This document shows, one piece after another, positions 1-9,066 of a DNA stretch of 64,000 bases. Below the pieces are notes generated by a model. That model was not told where the DNA came from. It worked only from the letters and a program-made list of their open reading frames with translations, and did no database searches. Source of the DNA: Natronoarchaeum rubrum (GTDB lineage: Archaea > Halobacteriota > Halobacteria > Halobacteriales > Natronoarchaeaceae); the NCBI RefSeq assembly GCF_024494695.1, contig NZ_JANHDP010000001.1, positions 186,001 to 250,000 on the forward strand, written 5' to 3'. Numbering within the stretch: the first letter of the stretch is position 1; every line of letters begins with the position of its first letter. The translations under genes and the position numbers were made by a program.

Positions 1-98
1 ATCGATTCGGTCAACCAACTTAGGTGTTGCCTCGACGCCGCTCCACCGGTCGCCCGCCGTTCCACAGGTCTATGGCCCAGCAGCGCCACGTTTCGGTC

Positions 99-1613
99 AT
101 GACGGAGCTTGCGGCACTCGTCGAGCGGTCGTTGCGCGGCGACGCGCTGGCGGAGTTCGAGCGGCGCGTCGACGACCAGGCCGGGCGACTGGCCGCCGAT
201 CTGCGCGCGGGTCGGCTCGACAACCCCGGGTTCGGCCTCGGGATCGAACTGGAAGCCTACGCCGTCGATGAGCGCGGGCGACTCGCGAGAGTACCTGACG
301 GTGTCTTCGAGGGCCCCTGCGACCGCGAACTCGGGCTGCACAACGCCGAGTTCAACACGGCCGCGGAGCCGTTCGACGGCGACGGGATCGCCGCGCAGGC
401 GGCCCAGCTCGAACGGAACGTCCGGACCGCTCGGTCGGCAGCCGACGATGCGGGCCTGACCTTCGTCCTCGACGCGATGTGGACCCGCCCGCCCGAGGAG
501 GGGACTCGCGAGTATCTCTCGGCCGTCGAGGACCGCGGCGGCGTCACCGTCGCCGAGAACATGACGCCTTCGCCGCGGTACTGCGCGATCGACAACCACA
601 TTCTGCGACGCGCCGGCGGGACGGTGTCGCTCTCGGTACCGGGCGCCGACCGGGCGTTTCCGACGATCCTGATCGAGTCGCTGACAAGTTCTATCCAGCC
701 CCATGTCCAGGTTCCCGACGCGGCGTCGTTCCCCGAGTATCACGCCGCGGCGATCCGCACGCTCGGGCCGGTACTCGCGCTGGCGACGAACTCGCCGCTG
801 CTCCCGGCTGATCTGTACGACCCCGACGACCCCGCCGGACTGCTCGACGAGACGTACCACGAGCTTCGCGTGCCCGTCTTCGAGCAGTCGATCGACGACG
901 CCTGGGAGAAGGTCCGCGTCCCCGACGATCTGGCGTCCGCGGCGGACGTCCTCGACGCGCTGGTCGCCGACCCGACCTGCGCGCCGTTCCTCCGCGAGTG
1001 GGTCACGGACGGGTCCCGCGAGACGTTCGAGGATCGCTTCTGGGAGCTCGATCACAAGCGCGGCACCTACTGGCGCTGGGTGCGCGCGGTCACCGGCGGC
1101 CAGCCCGTCGGCGAGGGCGACCGGCGCTCGATCCGCATCGAGTACCGCCCGCTGCCGACCCAGCCGACGGTCGCGGACAACGTCGGTCTGCTCTGTCTGG
1201 TCGCCGGCCTCCTCCGCGGGCTCGTCGCGACCGATCACCCGATCACGACGCTCGACCGGGACGCCGCGGAACGGAGCTTCTACGCGGCCGTCGAGGATAG
1301 CCTCGACGCCGATCTCGTGTGGGTCACGGCCGACGGCGATCGGACGACAGACGCCGAAATCATCTACGAGGAGCTGTTCTCGATCGCTCGGCGCGGCCTC
1401 CGCGAGCAGGGCGTCGAGGCGGAGACGATCGAGACGTATCTCGACCCGATCGAGGCGCGGTGGGCGGATCGAACGACGCCGAGCCGCTGGAAGCTCGAGC
1501 GCGTCCGGGCGGCGCTCAATGACGGCCTCGCGTTCGAGGATGCGGTCGCCGAGATGCAAGCCGAGTACGTCCGCCGTTCGGCGGCCGACGAACCGTTCGC
1601 GGACTGGGACTGA
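99..1613 (+). CDS. Glutamate-cysteine ligase-like (GCS2-type) protein
   Basis: 504 residues from the ATG at 99. In-frame ATGs at 24 and 72 would only add an arginine-rich stretch unlike the acidic body, so 99 is preferred. After a helical N-terminus, the run GFGLGIELEAYAVD is the glutamate-cysteine ligase type ATP-grasp opening, and LGLHNAEFNTAAEPF follows as a second family block. This family joins an amino acid to a carboxylate using ATP, as in the first step of gamma-glutamylcysteine synthesis. Haloarchaea use gamma-glutamylcysteine as their main thiol, but their known GshA is shorter (about 360 residues), so this longer protein may have another substrate. No cotranscribed neighbour helps. 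The family is likely, the reaction unproven. Confidence 0.7.
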   Translation: MTELAALVERSLRGDALAEFERRVDDQAGRLAADLRAGRLDNPGFGLGIELEAYAVDERGRLARVPDGVFEGPCDRELGLHNAEFNTAAEPFDGDGIAAQAAQLERNVRTARSAADDAGLTFVLDAMWTRPPEEGTREYLSAVEDRGGVTVAENMTPSPRYCAIDNHILRRAGGTVSLSVPGADRAFPTILIESLTSSIQPHVQVPDAASFPEYHAAAIRTLGPVLALATNSPLLPADLYDPDDPAGLLDETYHELRVPVFEQSIDDAWEKVRVPDDLASAADVLDALVADPTCAPFLREWVTDGSRETFEDRFWELDHKRGTYWRWVRAVTGGQPVGEGDRRSIRIEYRPLPTQPTVADNVGLLCLVAGLLRGLVATDHPITTLDRDAAERSFYAAVEDSLDADLVWVTADGDRTTDAEIIYEELFSIARRGLREQGVEAETIETYLDPIEARWADRTTPSRWKLERVRAALNDGLAFEDAVAEMQAEYVRRSAADEPFADWD

Positions 1614-1724
1614 GTAGGATCGTTCGCGCTCGCCCTCGAAACCGCTGGTGCGGAGTCGGCGTCGCTTCGGCGTCTGACGCCCGTTCGACGTATCTTTATT
1701 TGATCTTCGGCTCTCGAACGAACT

Positions 1725-1973
1725 ATGGACGCACTCGCGGCCGTCGTGGTGTCGATGGTGCTGGGACCGCTCACGGTGCTGTCGTTCCTGGTCGATCCCG
1801 CCGGCTTCCTCGCCCGGAACGGCGCGCTGTCGATCTGCTACCTGACGGCGGCGTCGCTCGGGACGGTCCTGCACGTCGCCTTCGCCGTCCGGGTCGTTGC
1901 GGCCGTCAACCGCCGCGTGCGCTCGGCCGGTCGGGACGCCGGTCCCGCACCCGGCGTCCGCCCGGGCGAGTGA
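1725..1973 (+). CDS. Small two-helix membrane protein
   Basis: 82 residues. Two hydrophobic segments (about residues 4-24 and 33-60) are followed by a short Arg/Pro/Gly tail, predicting a small integral membrane protein. The start is supported by an AT-rich box (TATCTTTATTT, about 1691-1701) 24-34 bases before the ATG, the usual spacing for a haloarchaeal leaderless transcript. I do not recognise a family and no function can be assigned. Confidence 0.6.
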   Translation: MDALAAVVVSMVLGPLTVLSFLVDPAGFLARNGALSICYLTAASLGTVLHVAFAVRVVAAVNRRVRSAGRDAGPAPGVRPGE

Positions 1974-2036
1974 TCGGCGGCTGACCTCAGATCGAGCGAC
2001 TGACTGGTGGCGATCGCCGGGCCGAGCGAGCGCCGA

Positions 2037-2234
2037 TCAGCACCGTTCTCCCAGATCCCGCCAGTCCGGCGGGTGGACCCGTACCTCGACCTCCAGCGCA
2101 CAGCCGGAGCAGTAGAACGCGCCGCCGCGCTCGCCCGGCTGGAACTCGACGGATTCGCCGTGTTCGGGGCAGCGCACCAGCACGCCGCGCTCGTCGCCGT
2201 CCGGTCGTTCGATCTCGAAGCGAGTGCCGTCCAT
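2037..2234 (-). CDS. Small zinc-finger-like protein
   Basis: 65 residues starting at the ATG complementary to 2232-2234. Cysteines occur in RCPEH, in a CSGC pair and at the C-terminus, which suggests a small zinc ribbon. The protein reads as an acidic beta-rich domain (GTRFEIERPDGDERGVLVRC). Similar tiny zinc-binding proteins are very common in haloarchaea, where several affect motility, biofilm or stress, but nothing here shows which role this one has. It lies 68 bases downstream of the end of the GH97 gene on the same strand, so read-through transcription is possible. Confidence 0.6.
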   Translation of the reverse strand: MDGTRFEIERPDGDERGVLVRCPEHGESVEFQPGERGGAFYCSGCALEVEVRVHPPDWRDLGERC

Positions 2235-2302
2235 CACGCCCCGTGACGCGCCGCGAAAAGAAAGGCGTTCGTCCCGATCGCGTCGCTGACGCGTCGGGTG
2301 TT

Positions 2303-5300
2303 CTACAGTTCGACGAACGGGATCGTCGCCAGTTCGCCGGCCGAGTACGCGAGCGCTTCCTGCTGCGTGACGCCGTCGGGCGTGATCAGGTCCATGATGC
2401 GCGGCGCCGAGCCGACCGCGCCGTCCTGCGCGCCGCCGAAGACGCCGCCGCCCGGCGCGCCCGCCTGAACCGGTCGAAGGGTGCCGAAGTTCTCGGACTG
2501 GACCATCGGCACGACCTCCAGGTCGGCCGCGTCGGCGCCGTCGAACGCCTCGCGGGCGATCCGGATCGTGACGGTGTTGCTGTCGAGGTCGGCGGTCGTC
2601 GTCGGGTTGACGACGTTGCCGTCGTCGTCGGTCAGCGCCGACCCGCCGGCGTCGACGGCGCTCAGGGTAAACCCGCTGACTTCGAGGCGGTACTGCCACG
2701 GCTCCTCGAACGACGCCGTCGCGAACAGGTCGTCGAGCGTGCCGGTCGTCCCGCCGCTCTGGCTCGGGTCGCGAACCCACATGACGAACATCTGGGGCGA
2801 GAAGCCGTAGTCGCCGCCGTAGGTGTCGTAGAGGTTGTCGACCTCGAACGTGAAGCGGTAGAAGCTCGGCGTCTGTTCGACTGTCAGCTCCAGCAGGTCG
2901 AACGCGCCGTCCTGGAACGCGCCGCTGGTCGGGTAGGTGTACTCGCCGGGCCCGTAGTCGTCGCCCGAGGGGTCCGAGAGCGTCGTGACGACTTCCGGCG
3001 GGTTGACGGTCACGGTGTTCGACGCGAGCGTCTCACCGTCGGCCGATCGCACGGTCACCTCGTAGGTGCCCGTCTCGTCGATGGTGTACGGTATCGTGTC
3101 CGTTTCGCCGGAGGAGTTCGGCGGCAGGCGGACGTTCGCGGGCGCCACCACGTCGCCGTCGACGAGCACTTCGACGTTCGTCCCGCCGACGTAGTCGCCG
3201 ACGTTCTCGCCGGAGCCGGAGATGAACGGCTCCTGAACGAACGTCTCGTCCTGAATGTCGATCGTGACGTCCTGCTCGGGCGGTTCGTAGGTCGGCAGCT
3301 TCTTGCGCTCCTTCTTGTCGGCCGGCCGGAGGCGGATCGCGGTGCCGCCAGAGCCGACCATCGAGGCCAGCACGGTCGTGTCGGCGTCGACGAGCACCTC
3401 GTCGATCCGCACGTCCGCGAGGTTGTCGTCGAAGGCGGCGTCGGCGCCGTCCGAGTAAATCTCGGCGACGTACGGCTCCGCCCCGTGTTTGTCGTGGCCC
3501 TTGCCACGGCCCTTCTCGTGACCCTTTCCGCGACCCTTCTCGTGGCCTTTACCGCGACCCTTCTCGTGGCCCTTTCCGCGGTCTTTCTCGTGGCCCTTTC
3601 CGCGGTCTTCGTCGTGACCCTTTCCGCGACCCTTCTCGTGACCTTTGCCTCGGCCCTTCTCGTGGCCCTCGCCGCGCCCGCGGTGGTGGTCGCAGTCGTC
3701 GTCCGGGCCCTCCCACCCGTCGCCGAGGAAGCCGAGCGGGATATCGAGCGCGCGGCCGTACTCGTCGGTCATCGCGCCGACGTACCACTCCTCGCTGCTT
3801 TTCCGGGCGGTGATCGAGTAGTCGCCGATATCGGCGCCCAGCACGTGCGTGTCGTCCCAGGCCGCCGGGACGTCCTCGATGAACTGGAACTCGGGCACCG
3901 TGGGACCGCGGATCGGCGCCTCGTCGGGATCGGGCATCGACTCGCCCGTCTCGGTGACGGCGATCGAGTCGAGGTTGAACCCGCCGGCGTCCGCGTCGGT
4001 CAGCGCGACCGCGATCTCGTTGTCGTCCGCGTCCAGTTCGATCGTCGTCGAGATCGCGTTCCACGTGTCCCAGTAGTAGGTCGTCGGGAACTCCACCTGC
4101 GCGCGCTCCTCGCCGTCGACCAGCACGGTCGCGGTCCGCGGCGTCCCGGCCGGTACGGCGTTGTTCTCCTCGTCGCTGGCGTACCGGAGGTGGAGGTCGT
4201 ACTCGCCGCTCTCGTCGACGTCCTCGACGGTCCACGTCGCCGTCGACCCCGGAGCGACCGAGTTGGGATCGAACTCGACGTACTGCTCGCCCTGCGCGTT
4301 CGCCCAGCGCGCGGCCGTCCCGATGCCGTCGAGGTCGGCCCACTCGGCCTGCGCGACCTCGCCGACGCCGAGCGTCGCCGGCTGCTCGGCGAGGTACGAG
4401 CTCGGTAGATCGGCGGCCATCTGCAGCCCGCTGAAGTACGTCGGATACATCGCGAGCTGCTTGGCGCGCGTCGCCTCGATGCCGCCCGACCCCGAGCTCA
4501 TGTCGAAGATGCCCGGCGTGTACTCGACGGGACCGCCGAGCATTCGGGTGAACGGGAACGTGACGTGATGCTCGGGGCTGACGAAGCCGAAGGAGTCGTA
4601 CTCCTGGCCCTTGACGCCCTCGCGGGTCATCATGTTGGGGTAGGTGCGGCGGCGCCCGGTCGGGTGGATCGGCTCGTGGATATCGAGCATCTGGCGGTTC
4701 GCGGCGGCGGTTTCGGCGACGAGCGTGTGGTGGTTGACCAGCACCTGATTGTGGTGGTTGTGGCCCTCGCCAGCCAGGTTACCGCTGTCGGAGACGTAGC
4801 CGTTCTTGATCGTCCGGATGCCCAGATCGTCGTACAGGCCGAACGCGCCGTCGAGCTGTGACTCGTAGTTCTGGAAGTCCCCCGCCGTCTCGTTGTGCAT
4901 CGTCATCTGGGTCGGCTCGTCGAGACTCGGGCCGTAGTCGGTGACTTCTTGCAGGTCGAAGTCAGGGTACGGCTGGGTGTAGTCGAACGCGCTCCCGTCG
5001 CCCGGATAGCTCGACCAGCCCACGTTCCAGCCTTCGATCAGCACGCCGGGAATCCCGTGCTCGCTGGCGAAGTCCATGTACAGCTTCGCGCGGCCGGTCT
5101 GGGCGCCGTGGTTTCCGACGCGGTCGCCTGGTGGGTTCGAGTCGGGATCGAATGTGTCCGTGTTCGGATTGTACTCCCAGTCGGCGCGGCCGGTGATCAT
5201 CAGCCACCAGATGCCGATGAACTTCTGGGGATCGATCCAGTCGGTGCCCTGCGAGAACACCTCGGGATCGTACTCCTCGTTGAGATTCAGGTTGAGGCTG

Positions 5301-6211
5301 GACTCGATCAGTTCGCCCGGGCGCGTCCCGATCTGGAACGTTCGCCACGGCGTGACGTGCGGCGCCGACGCCGAGACCTTCGTCCCGTCGGGCAGCGGCG
5401 CCAGCGTCGACTCCATGTTCGTCGAGTCGCCCTTCGGCGCGATCCCCAGCGAGGCGTAGTCGTCGAGGTTCGCCTCGTGGACGCCGACGTACAGGTCGTC
5501 GTCGGTTTCGACCGTCACCGGCGTGTGGACGCCGTCGCCGCCTTCCGAGGCGATAGCGTCGTCCAGCGCGGCGTCGATCCCCGACAGCGGCGTCCGCTTG
5601 TACTCGTACTCGAAACTGTTCCAGTCGTTTTGAATCCACCACGACGTGTAATCGCCCGCGAAGTTGTACTCGGTACGTTCGGACGAGATCACGAAGTCGC
5701 CGAACGCCTCGCCGAACACGAACCGGAAGCCGATCCCGTCGTCGAACGCCCGGATTTCGAGCGTCCCCGACCGAGCGTTCATGTCGCCGATCTCGTCGAG
5801 TCCGATCCGGAGTTCGTTGTAGTGCTCCCTGATCTCGTCGTACCGGTCCCAGACGGGCTCCCACGTCTCGTCGACCGACGACCGCTCGGTCCCCGTGACG
5901 GAGATTCCCTCCCGGAACGTCGGCTGGTTCTGGAACTCGAAGCCCAGCGCCGACTCCTCGACGATCGCGGTGCCGTCGTACTCCAGATCGTACCGAGGTA
6001 CCCCGTCGGTGACGTCGACCGTCACCTCGACGCACCCGTCCGGCGACCGGACCGTCTGGACGGGCGAGTCGTCTCCCCCCGAAACCTCCGCAGCGACATC
6101 CTCTGGCACGGACAGCGAGTACGCCGAGGCGGCCAGCAGTGACGCCATGCCGCCGACGAACCCGCGTCGGCCGATCCCTGCGGATTGTTGCTCGTTGTTT
6201 TCCTCGAACAT
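2303..6211 (-). CDS. Tat-exported GH97 alpha-glucosidase, multidomain
   Basis: 1302 residues from the ATG complementary to 6209-6211; an upstream ATG at 6271 would put about 20 extra residues ahead of the signal. A Tat signal (GRRGFVGG, then a hydrophobic stretch) covers residues 14-34. Next come a GH97 N-terminal beta-sandwich (about 50-310) and the catalytic barrel (about 315-620). By spacing, Glu441 (HNET), Glu513 (HEP), Glu531 and Glu537 match the base, calcium and acid glutamates of SusB-type inverting enzymes, and KNGYVSD also fits that subgroup. A carbohydrate-binding-like module (about 635-757) interrupts the C-terminal sandwich (about 775-965), which is itself split by a basic octapeptide repeat (about 843-908). 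An Ig-like segment and a glucodextranase-C-like domain (about 1075-1302) end it. Expected role: extracellular alpha-glucan hydrolysis. The length is about twice that of a plain GH97. Confidence 0.85.
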   Translation of the reverse strand: MFEENNEQQSAGIGRRGFVGGMASLLAASAYSLSVPEDVAAEVSGGDDSPVQTVRSPDGCVEVTVDVTDGVPRYDLEYDGTAIVEESALGFEFQNQPTFREGISVTGTERSSVDETWEPVWDRYDEIREHYNELRIGLDEIGDMNARSGTLEIRAFDDGIGFRFVFGEAFGDFVISSERTEYNFAGDYTSWWIQNDWNSFEYEYKRTPLSGIDAALDDAIASEGGDGVHTPVTVETDDDLYVGVHEANLDDYASLGIAPKGDSTNMESTLAPLPDGTKVSASAPHVTPWRTFQIGTRPGELIESSLNLNLNEEYDPEVFSQGTDWIDPQKFIGIWWLMITGRADWEYNPNTDTFDPDSNPPGDRVGNHGAQTGRAKLYMDFASEHGIPGVLIEGWNVGWSSYPGDGSAFDYTQPYPDFDLQEVTDYGPSLDEPTQMTMHNETAGDFQNYESQLDGAFGLYDDLGIRTIKNGYVSDSGNLAGEGHNHHNQVLVNHHTLVAETAAANRQMLDIHEPIHPTGRRRTYPNMMTREGVKGQEYDSFGFVSPEHHVTFPFTRMLGGPVEYTPGIFDMSSGSGGIEATRAKQLAMYPTYFSGLQMAADLPSSYLAEQPATLGVGEVAQAEWADLDGIGTAARWANAQGEQYVEFDPNSVAPGSTATWTVEDVDESGEYDLHLRYASDEENNAVPAGTPRTATVLVDGEERAQVEFPTTYYWDTWNAISTTIELDADDNEIAVALTDADAGGFNLDSIAVTETGESMPDPDEAPIRGPTVPEFQFIEDVPAAWDDTHVLGADIGDYSITARKSSEEWYVGAMTDEYGRALDIPLGFLGDGWEGPDDDCDHHRGRGEGHEKGRGKGHEKGRGKGHDEDRGKGHEKDRGKGHEKGRGKGHEKGRGKGHEKGRGKGHDKHGAEPYVAEIYSDGADAAFDDNLADVRIDEVLVDADTTVLASMVGSGGTAIRLRPADKKERKKLPTYEPPEQDVTIDIQDETFVQEPFISGSGENVGDYVGGTNVEVLVDGDVVAPANVRLPPNSSGETDTIPYTIDETGTYEVTVRSADGETLASNTVTVNPPEVVTTLSDPSGDDYGPGEYTYPTSGAFQDGAFDLLELTVEQTPSFYRFTFEVDNLYDTYGGDYGFSPQMFVMWVRDPSQSGGTTGTLDDLFATASFEEPWQYRLEVSGFTLSAVDAGGSALTDDDGNVVNPTTTADLDSNTVTIRIAREAFDGADAADLEVVPMVQSENFGTLRPVQAGAPGGGVFGGAQDGAVGSAPRIMDLITPDGVTQQEALAYSAGELATIPFVEL
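3490..3690 (-). repeat. 24-base tandem repeat encoding GKGHEKGR octapeptides
   Basis: About eight imperfect 24-base units sit inside the GH97 coding frame. Each encodes a version of the octapeptide GKGHEKGR, with variants HDEDRGKG and HEKDRGKG. The units differ mostly at third codon positions, so the peptide is better conserved than the DNA. The segment is strongly basic and histidine-rich in an otherwise acidic protein, and interrupts the C-terminal beta-sandwich of the glucosidase. It is coding sequence, not a CRISPR array, because there are no unique spacers. Confidence 0.9.
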
Positions 6212-6345
6212 CACGTGTGGATGGGAGGAATTGTCCTGATAAATGTATCTATCAATGAAGAAAATTTTCATTCATTCTGTTAGGAACGATACCGCGGTCG
6301 CACGTCGGGGACGATCTGGGGCCGAGCTCCGGCGCCGTCCCGGAC

Positions 6346-8097
6346 TCACCCCCCGAGCGTCGCGAACACGAACACCAGAGAGACGTACGCGACCACGACG
6401 CCGATCGCGACCACCGGGACCGTCTCGAAGAGATCGTAGCTTCCGTTGTTCCCGTCGACCGTCCCCTTCTCGACGCGCTCGACGTCGACCTCGCCGTTCT
6501 CGATGGCTTCGGCGGTCGGCATCACCTCCGGAAGCCCCTTGCGCCGCGCGTCGAGCTTGTTGAGCGCCAGCGTCGCCGCAGCGGTGAGGACGAACGCGAG
6601 CGGCAGCGCGACCAGCGGGCTCCGGAGGCCGAAGCCGTACAAGATCAGGACGATGATGGTGGCGCCCGCGGCGGTCGCCGCGAACGGCACCTGCGTGTTC
6701 ACGTGGTCGATGTGGTCCGACCCGGCGAAGATCGAGGACATCACCGTGGTGTCGCTGATCGGGGAGCTGTGGTCGCCCCAGATGGCGCCGCCGAACAGCA
6801 CGCCCACCAGCACCGGGAGCACGGAGGGTCCGACGAGTTCGTAGCCCAGCGGGATCGCCAGCGGCGTCAGGATCGCCATCGTTCCCCACGACGTGCCGGT
6901 GGTAAAGGCGACGAACATCGCGGCGATGAAGATGAGCAGGGGGAGGAACCCGCCGGGGACGCCGCTGCCGACCAGCAGGTCGACGATGTACTGGGCGGTG
7001 CCGACCTGCTCGGCCGCGTAGCCGATCCCCCACGCGAGCACGATGATCGCCAGCGCGATCATCATCGTGTTGAACCCGTCGATGATCGTCTCGCTGGCCT
7101 CCTCCAGGTCCATCGTCCGGTAGGCCAGCGAGCCGACGAACCCCGTGACCATGAACGCGAACGCGCCGTACAGCAGCCCGAGCGCGACGTCGGTCTCCTG
7201 GAACGCTTCGGCGATGTCGACGCCGGGCTGGTGGCCGCCGCCGAGATACCACATCGAGACGAGCCCGACCACGAGCAACACGATGATCGGCACGAAGAAG
7301 TTCACCAGCGTCGGGTTCTTCTCGCTGGGCTCGCCCACGTCGGCCGAGACGTCCGACAGCGGCGTGGCGTCTTCCCGGATCGTCTCCCCGGTCGAGCGCG
7401 CTCGCCACTCGGCGTTCAGCATCGGGCCGAAGAAGCGCTGGGTGATCGCGATGAACCCGACCATGAAGAAGGCCATGAAGCAGTAGAGGTTCCACGGGAT
7501 CGACTGCAGGAACAGCCCGAACGCCGTCACGCCGAGCTCCTCGGTCGTGAACGTCGCCGCCTCGAACCCGGCGATGATCATCGACACCTGAAATCCGATC
7601 CAGTTCGACACCGGGCCGAACGTCGTCACCGGCGAGGTCGTCGAGTCCAGCACGTAGGCGTGCATCTCGCGGGACGAGCGGTTCTCCTGGGCGAGCTCCC
7701 GAGTGGCGTTACCCGTGACGACGGTGCTCGTGTAGGAATCGAAGAAGATGAACACGCCGATCAGCCACGTGAGAATCTGGGACTCGCGAGCGGTGTCGAC
7801 CCGGTCGCCGATCCAGCGTTCCAGCGCCAGAATCCCGCCCGAGCGATAGATGAACGCGGCCCCGGCGCCCATGAACAGGATCAGGATGATGAACTTGGTG
7901 TCGAACGGCGACCGGACGACCGCGACCAGCCAGTCCATCGTCAGCGCCGTGGCGGCGATGGGATTCCAGTCGGCGACGAGCAGTGCGCCCATCCAGACCC
8001 CCGCGAACAGCGACACCAGCACCTGCCGGGTCGTCATCGCGAGGACGATCGCCAGGATCGGCGGCGCCAGCGCGAGGATGCCGAAGTGATCGGACAT
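6346..8097 (-). CDS. nhaC: NhaC-family Na+/H+ antiporter
   Basis: 583 residues with a dozen or so hydrophobic segments. The conserved stretches FIFFDSYTSTVVTGN, TSPVTTFGPVSNW, FTTGTSWGTMAIL and AIWGDHSSPISDTTVMSS are typical of NhaC-type antiporters, which exchange cytoplasmic Na+ for protons or carry coupled organic ions. A long cytoplasmic tail with an acidic segment precedes one last helix. The start at 8097 has an AT-rich box 25-45 bases upstream (TTATTTTTAGTTATATT on the minus strand). No partner gene is adjacent. Some relatives transport malate with lactate or amino acids, so the exact substrate is not certain. Confidence 0.85.
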   Translation of the reverse strand: MSDHFGILALAPPILAIVLAMTTRQVLVSLFAGVWMGALLVADWNPIAATALTMDWLVAVVRSPFDTKFIILILFMGAGAAFIYRSGGILALERWIGDRVDTARESQILTWLIGVFIFFDSYTSTVVTGNATRELAQENRSSREMHAYVLDSTTSPVTTFGPVSNWIGFQVSMIIAGFEAATFTTEELGVTAFGLFLQSIPWNLYCFMAFFMVGFIAITQRFFGPMLNAEWRARSTGETIREDATPLSDVSADVGEPSEKNPTLVNFFVPIIVLLVVGLVSMWYLGGGHQPGVDIAEAFQETDVALGLLYGAFAFMVTGFVGSLAYRTMDLEEASETIIDGFNTMMIALAIIVLAWGIGYAAEQVGTAQYIVDLLVGSGVPGGFLPLLIFIAAMFVAFTTGTSWGTMAILTPLAIPLGYELVGPSVLPVLVGVLFGGAIWGDHSSPISDTTVMSSIFAGSDHIDHVNTQVPFAATAAGATIIVLILYGFGLRSPLVALPLAFVLTAAATLALNKLDARRKGLPEVMPTAEAIENGEVDVERVEKGTVDGNNGSYDLFETVPVVAIGVVVAYVSLVFVFATLGG

Positions 8098-8293
8098 GCT
8101 AGAGCGTCGAGTAATATAACTAAAAATAATTATTGTTGCTCTGGGGCCCGTTGTTGACGCCTGGTTGCTGGACTGTTGTCGCCGTTCGTGCGACTTCCCG
8201 CACTCCGACCGTGGATCTGTCGCAGGTAGCTGCGGCTTCAGGCCCTGAAACTGCGATCGCCGTTTTATGATGGTGGGCGGCTAACGTAGGCGT

Positions 8294-8980
8294 ATGGAAC
8301 CCACGACATCGACCGACAGTCGCGACTCGCCGCGCGTCGAGGGATCGGGAACGCTGAACGCGGTTTTCGATGCGATCGTCTCGCTGCTGATCGCCGCCGC
8401 CGGCCTGGGAATGGCGGCGGCCGGCATCGCCGTCTACGGGACCGGCGACACCGCGACGGCCGAGGAAATCGTCGCCGACCTGGAGGTCACCTCGACGATC
8501 ATGACCGAGGCGGAACTGGTCGACGCGATCCACAGCTTCATGGTCTGGGGCGGGATCGGCCTCGCGGTGACGGGCGCCGCGCTCGTCGTCGTCGGAATCG
8601 GCTTCCTCGTGTACTCCCGCCGACTTCGAGGACGCCGCGAGGGAACCGGTCTGGTGATCGACGACCGGTACGTCCTCGCCGTCGTCGGCGCGGTCGTCTC
8701 GGCGGTCGCTTCCTTCGTCCCGTTCTCGCCGGTGGTCGGCGGCGGCGTCGCCGGCTACGTCCAGCGGAGCGGTAACGGCCTCCGGGTCGGCGCCCTCGCC
8801 GGACTTGCGCTCGCGGCGCCGTACGCGCTCCTGCTGGTCTTCCTCGCGGGCGGGGCGTTCGCGGTGAACGCAGTCGAGATCGGACTGCTGATCGTCGCCA
8901 TGCTGGTGGCCTCGGCGGTGATCACGGTGGTCCTGAGCGCGATCGGCGGCTACGCCGGCGCGGTCATCGCGGACCGATAG
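8294..8980 (+). CDS. DUF5518-like multi-pass membrane protein
   Basis: 228 residues with an acidic N-terminus and about six hydrophobic segments. The C-terminal half has the glycine-rich pattern VVGGGVAGYVQ ... RVGALAGLALAAPYALLLVFLAGG ... IGGYAGA seen in haloarchaeal DUF5518 membrane proteins. The N-terminal half has its own pair of helices around VDAIHSFMVWGGIGL. A TATA-like GTTTTATGA lies about 25-33 bases before the ATG at 8294, supporting the start. Function is unknown. Confidence 0.65.
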   Translation: MEPTTSTDSRDSPRVEGSGTLNAVFDAIVSLLIAAAGLGMAAAGIAVYGTGDTATAEEIVADLEVTSTIMTEAELVDAIHSFMVWGGIGLAVTGAALVVVGIGFLVYSRRLRGRREGTGLVIDDRYVLAVVGAVVSAVASFVPFSPVVGGGVAGYVQRSGNGLRVGALAGLALAAPYALLLVFLAGGAFAVNAVEIGLLIVAMLVASAVITVVLSAIGGYAGAVIADR

Positions 8981-9066
8981 CGATTCCGAACGCGGTCTGA
9001 CGACGCGCCGCGGCGTCCACCGCACTCGGGGTCGGCAGGCGATTGGGCGACGCTACCGGTGCTCGA

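Noticed and set aside
3490..3690. Possible CRISPR array
   Set aside because: The 24-base units are contiguous without spacers and code for a conserved octapeptide in the GH97 frame.
2243..4408. 721-residue plus-strand frame opposite GH97
   Set aside because: It is antisense to a well-supported GH97 gene and has the Val/Arg-rich composition of a shadow frame in GC-rich DNA.
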